Positions 45,230 to 53,630 of a stretch of 64,000 nucleotides of DNA are shown here, one piece after another. The stretch comes from Rossellomorea sp. BNER (lineage in GTDB: Bacteria; Bacillota; Bacilli; Bacillales; Bacillaceae_B). Under the pieces are notes generated by a model. The model worked only from the letters and a program-made list of their open reading frames with translations. It was not told the origin of the DNA and did no database searches. The position numbers and the translations under genes were made by a program. The stretch spans positions 35,292-99,291 of the forward strand of contig JANAVG010000008.1 in assembly GCA_024213275.1 (NCBI GenBank), read 5' to 3'. Every line of letters starts with the position of its first letter. Positions within the stretch are counted from its first letter, which is position 1.

Positions 45230-46000
45230 ATGTCGATCCTAGATGTTAGACATTTAACGAAGATCTATGAAGGAAAGGTAGCCCATAAAGCATTAGATAA
45301 TATTAATTTTTCAATTGAAAAAGGCGAGTTTGTTGGTATAATGGGTCCGTCGGGAAGCGGGAAAACCACCCTGCTGAATTTAATTGCGACGATTGATCAA
45401 CCAACATCAGGGGATATTTTCATTAATGGGAAAAAGCCACATAACATGAATCGAAAAGAAACTGCCTTATTTAGGCGACATGAGCTTGGGTTTGTCTTTC
45501 AACATTTTAATCTACTTGACACGTTAACGGTTGAGGAAAATATCGTGTTGCCACTTACCTTAGATGGTGAAAGTGTAAGGGAGATGTCGAACAAGCTTAA
45601 CCAGGTTACAAAAAAGTTAGGTATAGAAGACATCGTAAAAAAACGAACGTATGAAATTTCTGGAGGACAGATGCAGCGTACTGCGATTGCAAGGGCCATC
45701 ATTCATGGACCGTCACTTGTATTGGCAGACGAACCAACTGGTAACTTAGATTCGAAAGCATCAAAAGATGTCATGAATACATTTTCAGCAATTAATAAAG
45801 ATGTGAAAGCGACGACTTTAATGGTAACCCATGATCCAGTGGCTGCGAGTTATTGTAACAGGGTGATTTTTATCAAAGACGGGCAGCTTTATAATGAAAT
45901 TTATTGTGGGGAAAATCGTCAAACCTTCTTCCAAAAGATCATTGATATGCTTTCTTTGTTAGGGGGAGACAGTCATGACCTTTCCACAATTCGTCTTTAG
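45230..46000 (+). CDS. bceA: Peptide-antibiotic resistance ABC transporter ATPase BceA-like
   Basis: A 256-residue ATPase with Walker A GPSGSGKTT, signature ISGGQMQRTAIARAI, Walker B LVLADEPTGNLD and TLMVTHD. It is longer than a minimal MacB-type ATPase because of a C-terminal extension. AAGGAG precedes ATG. The gene overlaps bceB by 26 bases. Together they pull bacitracin-like or lantibiotic molecules off undecaprenyl-pyrophosphate or lipid II. Confidence 0.9.
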   Translation: MSILDVRHLTKIYEGKVAHKALDNINFSIEKGEFVGIMGPSGSGKTTLLNLIATIDQPTSGDIFINGKKPHNMNRKETALFRRHELGFVFQHFNLLDTLTVEENIVLPLTLDGESVREMSNKLNQVTKKLGIEDIVKKRTYEISGGQMQRTAIARAIIHGPSLVLADEPTGNLDSKASKDVMNTFSAINKDVKATTLMVTHDPVAASYCNRVIFIKDGQLYNEIYCGENRQTFFQKIIDMLSLLGGDSHDLSTIRL

Positions 46001-47885
46001 AAACATTGTTCGTAATAAGCGTACATACGCTGCCTACTTTTTAAGTAGTTCTTTTTCTGTTATGATTTTCTTCGTTTATGCTCTTTTTATCTTCCATCCA
46101 GGGATACAAGGAGGCATTACGAATTCGGCGGTTATCCAATTGATGACGGCGGCTGAGATAATTATGTACTTGTTCTCTTTCTTCTTTGTTTTATATTCCG
46201 TTAGTACCTTTCTGAAGACAAGGAAACGTGAATTTGGGATTCTAATGATGCATGGAATGACAAGAAGACAACTAAATTGGTTGGTATTCTTAGAGAATAT
46301 GATGATTGGCGTAGGGGCGATCCTCTTGGGTATTTGCTCTGGATTAATTACAGGGAAATTGTTTTTAATGATGGGCTCGAAGATTCTTGATATTAAAACT
46401 TTAGGATTCCATTTTTCCTGGCAAGCAATTAGTTTAACGGTAGTGGCCTTTTTATTATTGTTCCTGTTTATCTCGTTATTTACGACGTTTTTAGTCCGAA
46501 CGAATAAGTTAATCGATTTATTTCAGGCTAGTCAAAAGCCAAAAAAGGAACCGAAAGTGTCGACATTCCTATCGATTCTATCAGCAATTCTTCTACTGAT
46601 AAGTTACTATTTGGCGGCTACATCCACCATGACGACTTTATTAATACGGATGCTGCCGGTTATTGGAATGACCATAATCGGAACCTATTTCTTTTATACA
46701 CAATTATCTGTTTTCATAATAAAATGGTTGCAGAAAAATCGACTGCTATTCTGGAAAAAAACAAATATATTAATGATTTCAAACCTTGCTTACCGTATTA
46801 AGGACAATGCAAGAATGTTTTTTATGGTGACGATCGTTTCTACTGTTGCCTTTTGTGCAGTTGGAACACTTGCATCTATGAATGTAATTAATGAGCAATT
46901 TGAAGTGGATTATCCTTCAGCTATTAGTTATGTAGCAAAAAATGAGCATTCGATCCATCAACAAAATTTGCAGCTAATAAAGAGACAGTTAGATGATAAA
47001 GGGTTTGATTATACATCACATCAAGTCCCTATAAAGTATGTGGAAGTAGTTTCTTCAACAGATCCAGATGTCTCTGAATCACTCCCGATTATTTCTTTCT
47101 CAGACTATAAGAAAATAGCTAGCTTGGCTGGCTACGATTTTTCAGAGCGGTCCATAACGGGACAACAAGCGCTTGGAATGAGAACGCATCGCTTTGAAAA
47201 TGATGCTCATCACGTCACATATACATTGCAACAAGAGAACATTAAACTGCAAAGGATTGACTTAACAAAGAATGTTGTCATCCCAACAGAACTTGTCGAA
47301 AATGATGGACTTGTTGTAAGTGATGAAATCTTCGAAAAGCTGAAGGCAAATAAAAAAATAGAGATATATTCTGGTTTTTTTATAGACGAATTTGAGAAAA
47401 TAAATCAAATGTTTGAGGGTTTAGTGAACGAAGGGAAATTAATGCACGATGAGGACAAACCTTATGCCATGGCAGTAAGCGGAACCTTACTGGAATATCA
47501 GATGAGTTTGTTTAGTATGATGTTGTTTATTGCATTACTTGCGGGTGCAGTCTTTTTTATCGCTGCAGGCAGTTTCTTATACTTCCGCCTATACGCTGAT
47601 TTGGACTATGACAGACATCAATATTTAACCATCATCAAGGTTGGATTGACTGATCAAGAATTAAACAAAATTGTTACCAGGCAGCTGCTTTTATTGTTTT
47701 TTGTACCGATCATCGTAGCGATGATCCATAGTACGTTTGCCTTTATGGCGTTACAAAGTTACTTTACTTTATCGATTGTTACTGAGATGATTGTAGTTCT
47801 TGCATGCTTTTTTATTGCTCAAATCATTTACTTTTTATTTATCCGGAATCGATATTTACGTAAATTGAGAAAATATTTATTCTGA
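45975..47885 (+). CDS. bceB: Peptide-antibiotic resistance ABC transporter permease BceB-like
   Basis: A 636-residue permease with ten predicted helices, the FtsX-like domains near both ends (FLKTRKREFGILMMHGMTRRQL in the first) and a large external domain of about 200 residues between helices 7 and 8 (about 310-515), which is the sensor and specificity part of BceB. GGGGGAGA precedes ATG 45975. It forms a sensory complex with the BceS-like kinase. Bacitracin is the best guess for the inducer given the uppP gene downstream; lantibiotics are also possible. Confidence 0.9.
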   Translation: MTFPQFVFRNIVRNKRTYAAYFLSSSFSVMIFFVYALFIFHPGIQGGITNSAVIQLMTAAEIIMYLFSFFFVLYSVSTFLKTRKREFGILMMHGMTRRQLNWLVFLENMMIGVGAILLGICSGLITGKLFLMMGSKILDIKTLGFHFSWQAISLTVVAFLLLFLFISLFTTFLVRTNKLIDLFQASQKPKKEPKVSTFLSILSAILLLISYYLAATSTMTTLLIRMLPVIGMTIIGTYFFYTQLSVFIIKWLQKNRLLFWKKTNILMISNLAYRIKDNARMFFMVTIVSTVAFCAVGTLASMNVINEQFEVDYPSAISYVAKNEHSIHQQNLQLIKRQLDDKGFDYTSHQVPIKYVEVVSSTDPDVSESLPIISFSDYKKIASLAGYDFSERSITGQQALGMRTHRFENDAHHVTYTLQQENIKLQRIDLTKNVVIPTELVENDGLVVSDEIFEKLKANKKIEIYSGFFIDEFEKINQMFEGLVNEGKLMHDEDKPYAMAVSGTLLEYQMSLFSMMLFIALLAGAVFFIAAGSFLYFRLYADLDYDRHQYLTIIKVGLTDQELNKIVTRQLLLLFFVPIIVAMIHSTFAFMALQSYFTLSIVTEMIVVLACFFIAQIIYFLFIRNRYLRKLRKYLF

Positions 47886-47908
47886 CTTTATCATAGGAGA
47901 AGATGTCA

Positions 47909-48517
47909 ATGGAAAACTGGATCACAGACATAATTGAACAGTTTGGTTATATAGGAATTTTTATCATGATTGCACTTGAAAATGTATTCCCTCCAATTCC
48001 GTCTGAGGTCATTCTCACATTTGGGGGAATGATGACAACTTTTTCGGATCTGACGATTACAGGGGTGATTATCGCTGCAACTTCTGGATCGATAGTGGGG
48101 GCAGTCATTTTATATAAGATTGGTAATCTGTTAGATGTTGAAAGACTTGAGAAAATTGTCGATCGATGGGGATCCATTCTAAGGGTTAAAAGGGAAGATA
48201 TCTATAAAGCAGATCGCTGGTTTGATAAGTATGGTTATTGGACAGTACTTCTTTGTAGGATGGTCCCTTTAATTAGAAGTCTCATCTCTATTCCAGCAGG
48301 GATGTCACGAATGAAATTCCCAATTTTTCTTCTATATACCACAATCGGAACGCTGATTTGGAATATTATTCTAGTTTCTGTTGGGGCAGCTTTCGGGGAA
48401 TCATGGGAAAAAATTGTCCATTTTATGGACATTTACTCAAATGTTTTTTACGTGTTGATTGCTTTAACGTTCATCACGTTTATCATTATCTTTATTAGAA
48501 AAAGAAAAAGAGTATAA
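47909..48517 (+). CDS. DedA-family membrane protein, likely undecaprenyl-phosphate flippase
   Basis: A 202-residue DedA protein with the re-entrant loop motif LENVFPPIPSEV and the RMVPLIRSLISIPAG stretch. ATG 47909 was chosen over 47903 because AGGAGA is then eight bases away. Some DedA proteins (UptA, PopT) return undecaprenyl phosphate to the inner face of the membrane. Lying 23 bases after bceB and 12 before uppP, this one probably does the same, which would complete a carrier-recycling set. Assignment within the family is by context. Confidence 0.85.
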   Translation: MENWITDIIEQFGYIGIFIMIALENVFPPIPSEVILTFGGMMTTFSDLTITGVIIAATSGSIVGAVILYKIGNLLDVERLEKIVDRWGSILRVKREDIYKADRWFDKYGYWTVLLCRMVPLIRSLISIPAGMSRMKFPIFLLYTTIGTLIWNIILVSVGAAFGESWEKIVHFMDIYSNVFYVLIALTFITFIIIFIRKRKRV

Positions 48518-48529
48518 GGAGTTTAAATT

Positions 48530-49360
48530 ATGGATTTTTTTACAATTCTAAAAGCCATTATATTAGGACTTGTTGAAGGATTAACGGAATTTGCGCCTGT
48601 ATCTTCAACAGGACATATGATTATCGTGGATGATATGTGGCTTCAATCTGAAGAATTTCTAGGGAAATATGTAGCCAATACATTCAAAATTGTTATTCAG
48701 CTTGGTTCCATTTTAGCTGTCGTCGTCGTTTTTAAAGACCGTTTTATTAATTTACTTGGACTTGATCGGATAAATAAAAAAACAGGTAACAACCAAAATC
48801 GACTAAAGCTATCCCAAGTCATTGTAGGGTTGATTCCTGCTGGAGTATTAGGAGTTTTATTCGAGGATTATATTGATGAGCATTTATTTTCACTTACAAC
48901 TGTGTTAATTGGTTTAGTGATTGGTGCAGTATTAATGATTATTGCTGATCTGTTTGGTCCTAAAAATCCAAAGGTTCAAACAGTCGATCAAATCACCTAT
49001 AAACAAGCACTATCCGTCGGGCTCATTCAATGTCTTTCCCTTTGGCCTGGTTTTTCAAGATCGGGTTCAACCATTTCTGGAGGGGTCTTAGTTGGAATGA
49101 GTCACAGGGCAGCTGCCGATTTTACCTTCATTATGGCCGTACCTATTATGTGTGGAGCAAGCGGGATCTCTTTACTCAAGAACTGGCAATACTTTACGCT
49201 TGATGCTTTGCCTTTCTTTATTGCCGGGTTCATCAGTGCTTTTGTGTTTGCGTTAATCTCCATCCGATTTTTCTTGAAGCTGATTAACAAAATTAAATTA
49301 GTCCCATTTGCCATCTATCGAATTGTTTTAGTGTTAGTTATTTATTTCCTTTACTTTTAA
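48530..49360 (+). CDS. uppP: Undecaprenyl-diphosphatase
   Basis: Removes one phosphate from undecaprenyl pyrophosphate (EC 3.6.1.27), restoring the lipid carrier for peptidoglycan and giving bacitracin resistance. The 276-residue protein has eight or so helices and both catalytic regions, EGLTEFAPVSSTGHM and PGFSRSGSTISGG. AAGGAG precedes ATG. It closes the bceRS-bceAB-dedA unit, and a strong hairpin follows 17 bases after the stop. Confidence 0.95.
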   Translation: MDFFTILKAIILGLVEGLTEFAPVSSTGHMIIVDDMWLQSEEFLGKYVANTFKIVIQLGSILAVVVVFKDRFINLLGLDRINKKTGNNQNRLKLSQVIVGLIPAGVLGVLFEDYIDEHLFSLTTVLIGLVIGAVLMIIADLFGPKNPKVQTVDQITYKQALSVGLIQCLSLWPGFSRSGSTISGGVLVGMSHRAAADFTFIMAVPIMCGASGISLLKNWQYFTLDALPFFIAGFISAFVFALISIRFFLKLINKIKLVPFAIYRIVLVLVIYFLYF

Positions 49361-49376
49361 TAACCCGTTTCAAATG

Positions 49377-49422
49377 GGGGCTAAGGACCACAATGTTCAT
49401 CTCAGTTGTGTTCCTTAGCCCC
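49377..49422 (+). terminator. Long hairpin after uppP
   Basis: GGGGCTAAGGACCACAA (49377-49393) pairs with TTGTGTTCCTTAGCCCC (49406-49422) around a 12-base loop. The T-run is weak (TTTGGAATT). In shape, and in its internal CCACAA...TTGTG stem, it recalls family B elements. Confidence 0.65.
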
Positions 49423-49474
49423 TTTGGAATTGGGAAATCCTTGTTTTTTTATTTTATAAAAATACCTTAATAGA

Positions 49475-49690
49475 GTCGTATGAGGTCGTGAAAATCAGAA
49501 AAGCAAAAATGGCACTCTCAAAGGAGTCGAATGGGGTAGTGAAAATTGGCAAAAGACAAAACAGGTGGGAAAGCAGAAGAAAAGTCCTTCATAAAGCCGA
49601 TGAAGGACAAAAACAGGTGGGAAAGCAGACAAAAAGCCAAAATGACATCCTCAAAGGAATCGAATAAGGTCGTGAAGATTCAATAAAGTG
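49475..49690. repeat. Degenerate intergenic repeats (GTCGTGAAAAT / ACAGGTGGGAAAG)
   Basis: GTCGTGAAAAT-like words begin at 49485, 49536 and 49669; ACAGGTGGGAAAGCAG occurs at 49561 and 49613, 52 bases apart; CTCAAAGGARTCGAAT occurs at 49517 and 49650. No frame of interest and no promoter was recognised. It resembles the keyword arrays elsewhere but lacks their clear 21-base step. Confidence 0.5.
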
Positions 49691-49712
49691 AAAATGATGA
49701 CCTCAAAATAAT

Positions 49713-49762
49713 AGGCTGTAATAGAAGCCATGATTTTCATGACTCGTATTACAGCCTTTTTT
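49713..49762. terminator. Terminator of the desaturase operon
   Basis: AGGCTGTAATA (49713-49723) pairs with TATTACAGCCT (49747-49757), with T-rich runs on both sides. It lies just after the desaturase stop on the minus strand. Confidence 0.75.
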
Positions 49763-49765
49763 ATG

Positions 49766-50782
49766 TTAAATATTGCTACGAATAAACTTCCGAATATCAC
49801 GGTTTCCAATGAACTTCTTCGACTGCTCATCCCATAGCTTAAAGGTGAGAGATTTTAAACTTGTCCATAATGTTAGTGTTGGTACATCCTGAAGTCGCGG
49901 ATCACTCTTATGTGCTTTCTCAAGGTGATAGTTTGGTACTCTTGAATTAAGATGGTGCACATGATGAAATCCGATATTTCCTGAGAACCATTGTAATACT
50001 TTCGGAAGCTTATAGAAAGAACTTCCTTTTAATGCTGCCTCAACATAGTTCCAGTTATCGCTATGTTCAAAGTAACCATCTTCAAATTGATGTTGAACAT
50101 AAAATAACCACACGCCAGAAAATGAAGCAATAAAGAAGATTGGTAATTCAACCATAAGAAACGCCTTCCATCCGATCGTCAATCCAAGGACTAACACAAT
50201 GGATGCTAGGATGATATTTGTCATCCAAACATGTCTTTTCTCTTTCTTAGATGCCCCTTTAGTATTGAAACGGTACGAGATTAAAAAGATATATAATGGA
50301 CCGATGATAAACATCACGAAAGGGTTTCTGTATATACGGTACGAAAGACGTTTCATCCATGATGCGTCAGCATATTCTTGCAATGTCATCGTCCATACAT
50401 CCCCAACACCACGCTTCTCTAAGTTTCCATTTGTCGCATGATGGGTTGTATGGCTATGTTTCCATTGTTCATAAGAACAAAAAGTGAACAACCCTGTAAT
50501 GATCCCTACTACTTCATTGGCTTTACGACTTTTAAAAAATGAGTAGTGTGTGCAATCATGAAAAATAATGAATGTTCGAATTAAAAATCCTGCGGCAGGA
50601 ACGGCACATAATAACGTTAACCAAAAGGATATTTCTAAACTAAAATAGGCTAATACCCAAAGGATCAAGAAAGGTACTACAGAATTAAGGAGCTGTACAA
50701 CACTTGCCGAAATACTTGGCTTTTCATATTGAGCTAATTTTTTCTTCCATTCACGTATACTGTATTTTGAATTCTCACTCAT
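49766..50782 (-). CDS. des: Membrane fatty-acid (acyl-lipid) desaturase
   Basis: A di-iron membrane desaturase of 338 residues. All three histidine boxes are present: HDCTH at 75-79, HSHTTHH around 109-115 and HHVHH near 273, with two pairs of helices between. It introduces a double bond into membrane-lipid acyl chains and so lowers membrane order. The start overlaps the preceding repeat-protein gene by four bases (ATGA), so it is the last gene of a coupled operon headed by a PadR regulator. No DesK/DesR pair, the known cold sensor of Bacillus subtilis des, is seen here. Confidence 0.9.
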   Translation of the reverse strand: MSENSKYSIREWKKKLAQYEKPSISASVVQLLNSVVPFLILWVLAYFSLEISFWLTLLCAVPAAGFLIRTFIIFHDCTHYSFFKSRKANEVVGIITGLFTFCSYEQWKHSHTTHHATNGNLEKRGVGDVWTMTLQEYADASWMKRLSYRIYRNPFVMFIIGPLYIFLISYRFNTKGASKKEKRHVWMTNIILASIVLVLGLTIGWKAFLMVELPIFFIASFSGVWLFYVQHQFEDGYFEHSDNWNYVEAALKGSSFYKLPKVLQWFSGNIGFHHVHHLNSRVPNYHLEKAHKSDPRLQDVPTLTLWTSLKSLTFKLWDEQSKKFIGNRDIRKFIRSNI

Positions 50783-51444
50783 TGTTCAATCGCCTCATCT
50801 AGTTTTGACTTTAGTATTTTTCTTCTAAGAATAAAATAATACATACTTAGTGGCCACCAAAGGATTACAAATATTGGATAAATTGCCCATATTATGCTTG
50901 GTGTTGACACCTTATTTACAACGATAAAGAATACGATGCTTAGTACGCTCGCCCACAGCGATAGATGAAAGTATTTCTTTGTTTTAACACAATGAAGTAC
51001 TATAGGCCACCATAGGACAACGAAGGAGGGGTAGATTGCCCATGGGTATTGATGGGAAAGTGTAGCATTTAATATTGAATAATACACAATCGTTAGTAAA
51101 CTACCGAATATGGCAAGGGAAACGGTTTTTCTTTTTTGGACTGAATACATCAGAATCGGCCACCATATAATTGGATACGATGCATATAGGAACCATGGAT
51201 GGGACGGGCTATAAAGGTAATTGATCGTGATTAGGAAAATGATGATCCATATACTACAGAAAATCGAGTGAATCTTATAATCACCTTTTCTAAGATAATG
51301 CAAACTGACCGGCCATAGTAATAAAATAAAAGAGGGATAGATAAACCAAATCTGATGTGAGCTGGTTAAATAATTGACGGTAGCAAAAAATAAAATACTC
51401 ATAATACTTCCTGCCCAAGCAAAACCTACATCAAGTTTAAGCAT
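50779..51444 (-). CDS. Membrane protein of four tandem two-helix repeats
   Basis: A 221-residue protein made of four repeats of about 50 residues. Each has two helices and a signature like IWFIYPSFILLLWP, PWFLYASYPIIWWP, PWAIYPSFVVLWWP and IWAIYPIFVILWWP, followed by a short basic loop. A fifth copy is the C-terminal half of the protein encoded just upstream. It resembles the 2TM domain family. The repeated Trp-Trp-Pro at one membrane edge suggests a structural or membrane-thickness-sensing role, which is speculation. It overlaps the desaturase start by four bases. Confidence 0.7.
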   Translation of the reverse strand: MLKLDVGFAWAGSIMSILFFATVNYLTSSHQIWFIYPSFILLLWPVSLHYLRKGDYKIHSIFCSIWIIIFLITINYLYSPSHPWFLYASYPIIWWPILMYSVQKRKTVSLAIFGSLLTIVYYSILNATLSHQYPWAIYPSFVVLWWPIVLHCVKTKKYFHLSLWASVLSIVFFIVVNKVSTPSIIWAIYPIFVILWWPLSMYYFILRRKILKSKLDEAIEQ

Positions 51445-51456
51445 GCTAATTCTCCT

Positions 51457-51855
51457 TTACTTTAAACGTAACCATCTATATAACATCGATAAGGGCCACC
51501 ACAAAATCGCAAACGTTGGATAGACAAACCAAATTGTTTGTGGAGTATAGTAGAAATTAATAAAAATAACCAGTGCTATGATTAGCCCGCTTCCCCAAAG
51601 AGAAAAGCCAAAATCGATTTTCGTTAAGTTCTTTTTTACGGGTTTCATGGTTCCTAGCTCTTTTTCAATTTCGTCAATATCTCCAAAGTCTACGATTGTC
51701 TTGTTAATGGCATCCTGTTCCGATTTTCCTTCAGCCATAAGGTCGTAAACCTTTTCTTCAAGATTTTCCATAATCTCTTGTTTGATCATTTCCCTTTGTT
51801 CACTTTTAGGAATGTTCTTGAATAATGCATCCACATGGTCCTTAACTTCTTTCAC
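51457..51855 (-). CDS. HAAS-domain (DUF1700-like) protein with one two-helix repeat
   Basis: A 132-residue protein. Residues 1-70 form a charged helical HAAS/DUF1700-like domain (DHVDALFKNIPKSEQREMIKQ, then AINKTIVDFGDIDEIEKELG), which is very often encoded beside PadR regulators. Residues 80-130 are one copy of the TIWFVYPTFAILWWP two-helix repeat that the next gene carries four times. Its start overlaps the padR stop by four bases. It may transmit membrane state to the PadR protein or act as its anti-factor; neither is shown by sequence. Confidence 0.75.
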   Translation of the reverse strand: MKEVKDHVDALFKNIPKSEQREMIKQEIMENLEEKVYDLMAEGKSEQDAINKTIVDFGDIDEIEKELGTMKPVKKNLTKIDFGFSLWGSGLIIALVIFINFYYTPQTIWFVYPTFAILWWPLSMLYRWLRLK

Positions 51856-52181
51856 TCTAATCCCTCCATAAATAGATCAACAATTTCCTTTGTTTCCTGC
51901 CACTCTTTGAAGGTTTCTTGTAAATAGGCCTTCCCTAAAGTTGTGATTCGGTAATATTTTCGTTTTCCTCCATGCGAAATATTCCCTAAGTAAGATTCGA
52001 TTAATTCCTTTTTCTCTAACCTTTGAAACACTGCATAGAGGGTGGCTTCTTTTATTTGAAAACGATTCTTTGTCCGTGAGCTAATTTGTTTCGAAATTTC
52101 ATAACCGTACTGATCTTTCTCTAAGATCAAACGCAGGATAATCGAATCCAAATGACCCCGGATAATATCACTTCTAATCAT
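51852..52181 (-). CDS. PadR-family repressor
   Basis: A 109-residue regulator with the PadR winged helix (DSIILRLILEKDQYGYEISKQI at about 12-35, LYAVFQRLEKKELI at about 48-62) and a short C-terminal dimerisation helix of the PadR-s2 type. It is the first gene of the operon that ends in the desaturase and would repress its own promoter at the inverted repeat at 52213. Proteins of this size respond to small lipophilic molecules or to an accessory membrane protein. Confidence 0.85.
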   Translation of the reverse strand: MIRSDIIRGHLDSIILRLILEKDQYGYEISKQISSRTKNRFQIKEATLYAVFQRLEKKELIESYLGNISHGGKRKYYRITTLGKAYLQETFKEWQETKEIVDLFMEGLE

Positions 52182-52206
52182 ATTTCACCATCCAAAAATG
52201 ATTGTT

Positions 52207-52244
52207 CTATCTGATAGAGTAATCATAACGTACATTACTCTATC
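52207..52244. promoter_or_regulatory. PadR operator
   Basis: GATAGAGTAAT (52213-52223) and ATTACTCTATC (52234-52244) form a perfect 11-base inverted repeat ten bases apart, overlapped by a second small palindrome TCTATCTGATAGA (52207-52219). It lies 32 bases upstream of the padR start, where autorepression would act. Confidence 0.65.
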
Positions 52245-52341
52245 TGTCAAAGTAATGTTCAAAAAGTTTTTCTGGTTTGAAAAAAAACAATATAATGAAG
52301 GGAAATTGCAGCATTTTGAACCGGAATCTAACCGTTTAGAG

Positions 52342-52539
52342 ATGAAGGGAAAACGGATTAAATCAGGGATAGTAGTGGAAGATGATAATGATATTAATCA
52401 ATTATTGTGTAACATCATTGGAAAAAACGGTTATGTTCCTCAGCCTGCCATTTCTGGAACGGAAACATTGATTAATGTCAGAGGTTTTATGGTCGGTTTT
52501 TTTGTGCTTCCCAATCCTACTTTAAAACTAAATACATAA
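52342..52539 (+). pseudogene. N-terminal remnant of a response regulator
   Basis: From ATG 52342 the frame encodes the beginning of a receiver domain (GIVVEDDNDINQLLCNIIGK, then GYVPQPAISGTETL), with the acidic pocket and first helix, and then turns into unrelated residues before a stop. The phospho-acceptor region, the rest of the receiver and the DNA-binding domain are missing. It lies on the other strand from the PadR operon, so a former two-component system was probably deleted here. Confidence 0.65.
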
Positions 52540-52650
52540 TCATTTATTTCAAAACTATTTACAGTATATACTTTAAAAATCTCTTGACTAGGTAATGTTT
52601 TCCATAAGATAATACTTACAAGTAATATATTTTCATGGGGATGTTTTTTA

Positions 52651-53256
52651 GTGAGACAAAGAGGAAGAAAAAAGGGAGCAAGTGGAGAACTGAGTAGAGC
52701 TCGACTACTCACGATTGCAGCTGAAGAGTTTGCTCAAAAGGGTTATTATGAAACGAAAGTAAGCTCCATTGTTAAAAGAGCAAACCTTACCCAACCCACT
52801 TTTTATCTTTACTTTCAAAGTAAGGAAGCCATTTTTAACGAGTTAGTTGATATGTTTCGTGAGAAGTTGTCCGAACTCACTAAACAGAGTCGGTTGGAAC
52901 CAGGAATTGACTTAAATTCATTACCTGAGAGGATATCTATAGGTCTGTCAGCCATCTTTCGCTTCTTTGCCGAGAACCCGAATTTAACACGTATTGGATT
53001 TTTTATTGCAGCGGACTCAGAAATAATAAAAGAGCAATTAGCTTCTGGAATAAAAGAAAACCTCATTTCTGAGCAAGAGGAAGGATACTTCCATGCTGAC
53101 ATTGACATGTGCATTGTTGCTAAAAGTTTAGTAGGGATTATCGAGCGCCTGACCTTGACTAAATTATTCCAAGAATTAAAAAGCCCTGAAAGTCTTGCAA
53201 ATGAAATTGTCAATCTTTTTTTGTACGGAATGATACTTGATAAAGAGAGTTGTTAA
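52651..53256 (+). CDS. TetR/AcrR-family regulator
   Basis: A 201-residue regulator with a basic N-terminus (RQRGRKKGASG), TetR helix-turn-helix (about 15-62, ANLTQPTFYLYFQSKEAIFNEL) and an all-helical ligand domain. GTG 52651 is used, with GGGGATG about ten bases upstream. There is no adjacent pump or enzyme on the same strand; the nearest gene downstream is the SinI-like frame. Its former target may have been lost with the two-component remnant upstream. The ligand is unknown. Confidence 0.8.
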   Translation: MRQRGRKKGASGELSRARLLTIAAEEFAQKGYYETKVSSIVKRANLTQPTFYLYFQSKEAIFNELVDMFREKLSELTKQSRLEPGIDLNSLPERISIGLSAIFRFFAENPNLTRIGFFIAADSEIIKEQLASGIKENLISEQEEGYFHADIDMCIVAKSLVGIIERLTLTKLFQELKSPESLANEIVNLFLYGMILDKESC

Positions 53257-53452
53257 CCTGTAATTGACCTTTCCTCCTAGATCAGAATCACATTTGTAAA
53301 TCTGTATTGTTGTCATTTGTGAGTGAATCGTTTCTTTTGATGAAAGAAAAAGAGTGAGAGATAGTAGCAGGCTGAGTGAGGGACTTGTAAGACAACAATA
53401 ATGTGAACTCCTCGTTTTCTCTCATAATATTGAGTACTAGGGGATGATAAGA

Positions 53453-53614
53453 ATGAATTCAGTAGAGGGAGTACCAAGGGAAAATTTAGATGAGGAGTGG
53501 TTAAGTCTGATACTTACCGCTAGACAGATTGGGCTTACAATAGAAGAAGTTAGGGAGTTTATAAAACAAAGTCAGGAAACCGTACCTGAGATTAAAAAGT
53601 CATATCCAAAATAG
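53453..53614 (+). CDS. SinI-like anti-repressor
   Basis: A 53-residue protein containing the Sin dimerisation helices (LDEEWLSLILTARQIGLTIEEV, then REFIKQSQ). SinI in Bacillus subtilis binds the repressor SinR and frees biofilm genes. GGGATGATAAGA before ATG 53453 is a weak but plausible ribosome-binding site, and a terminator follows. There is no sinR beside it, so it would have to act on a distant SinR-type protein. Confidence 0.7.
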   Translation: MNSVEGVPRENLDEEWLSLILTARQIGLTIEEVREFIKQSQETVPEIKKSYPK

Positions 53615-53630
53615 AATAGTAAAATGAATG

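Noticed and set aside
52198..52341. Upstream extension of the response-regulator remnant as a gene of 113 codons.
   Set aside because: The first 48 codons overlap the padR operator region and resemble no protein; only the receiver-like part from 52342 is meaningful.
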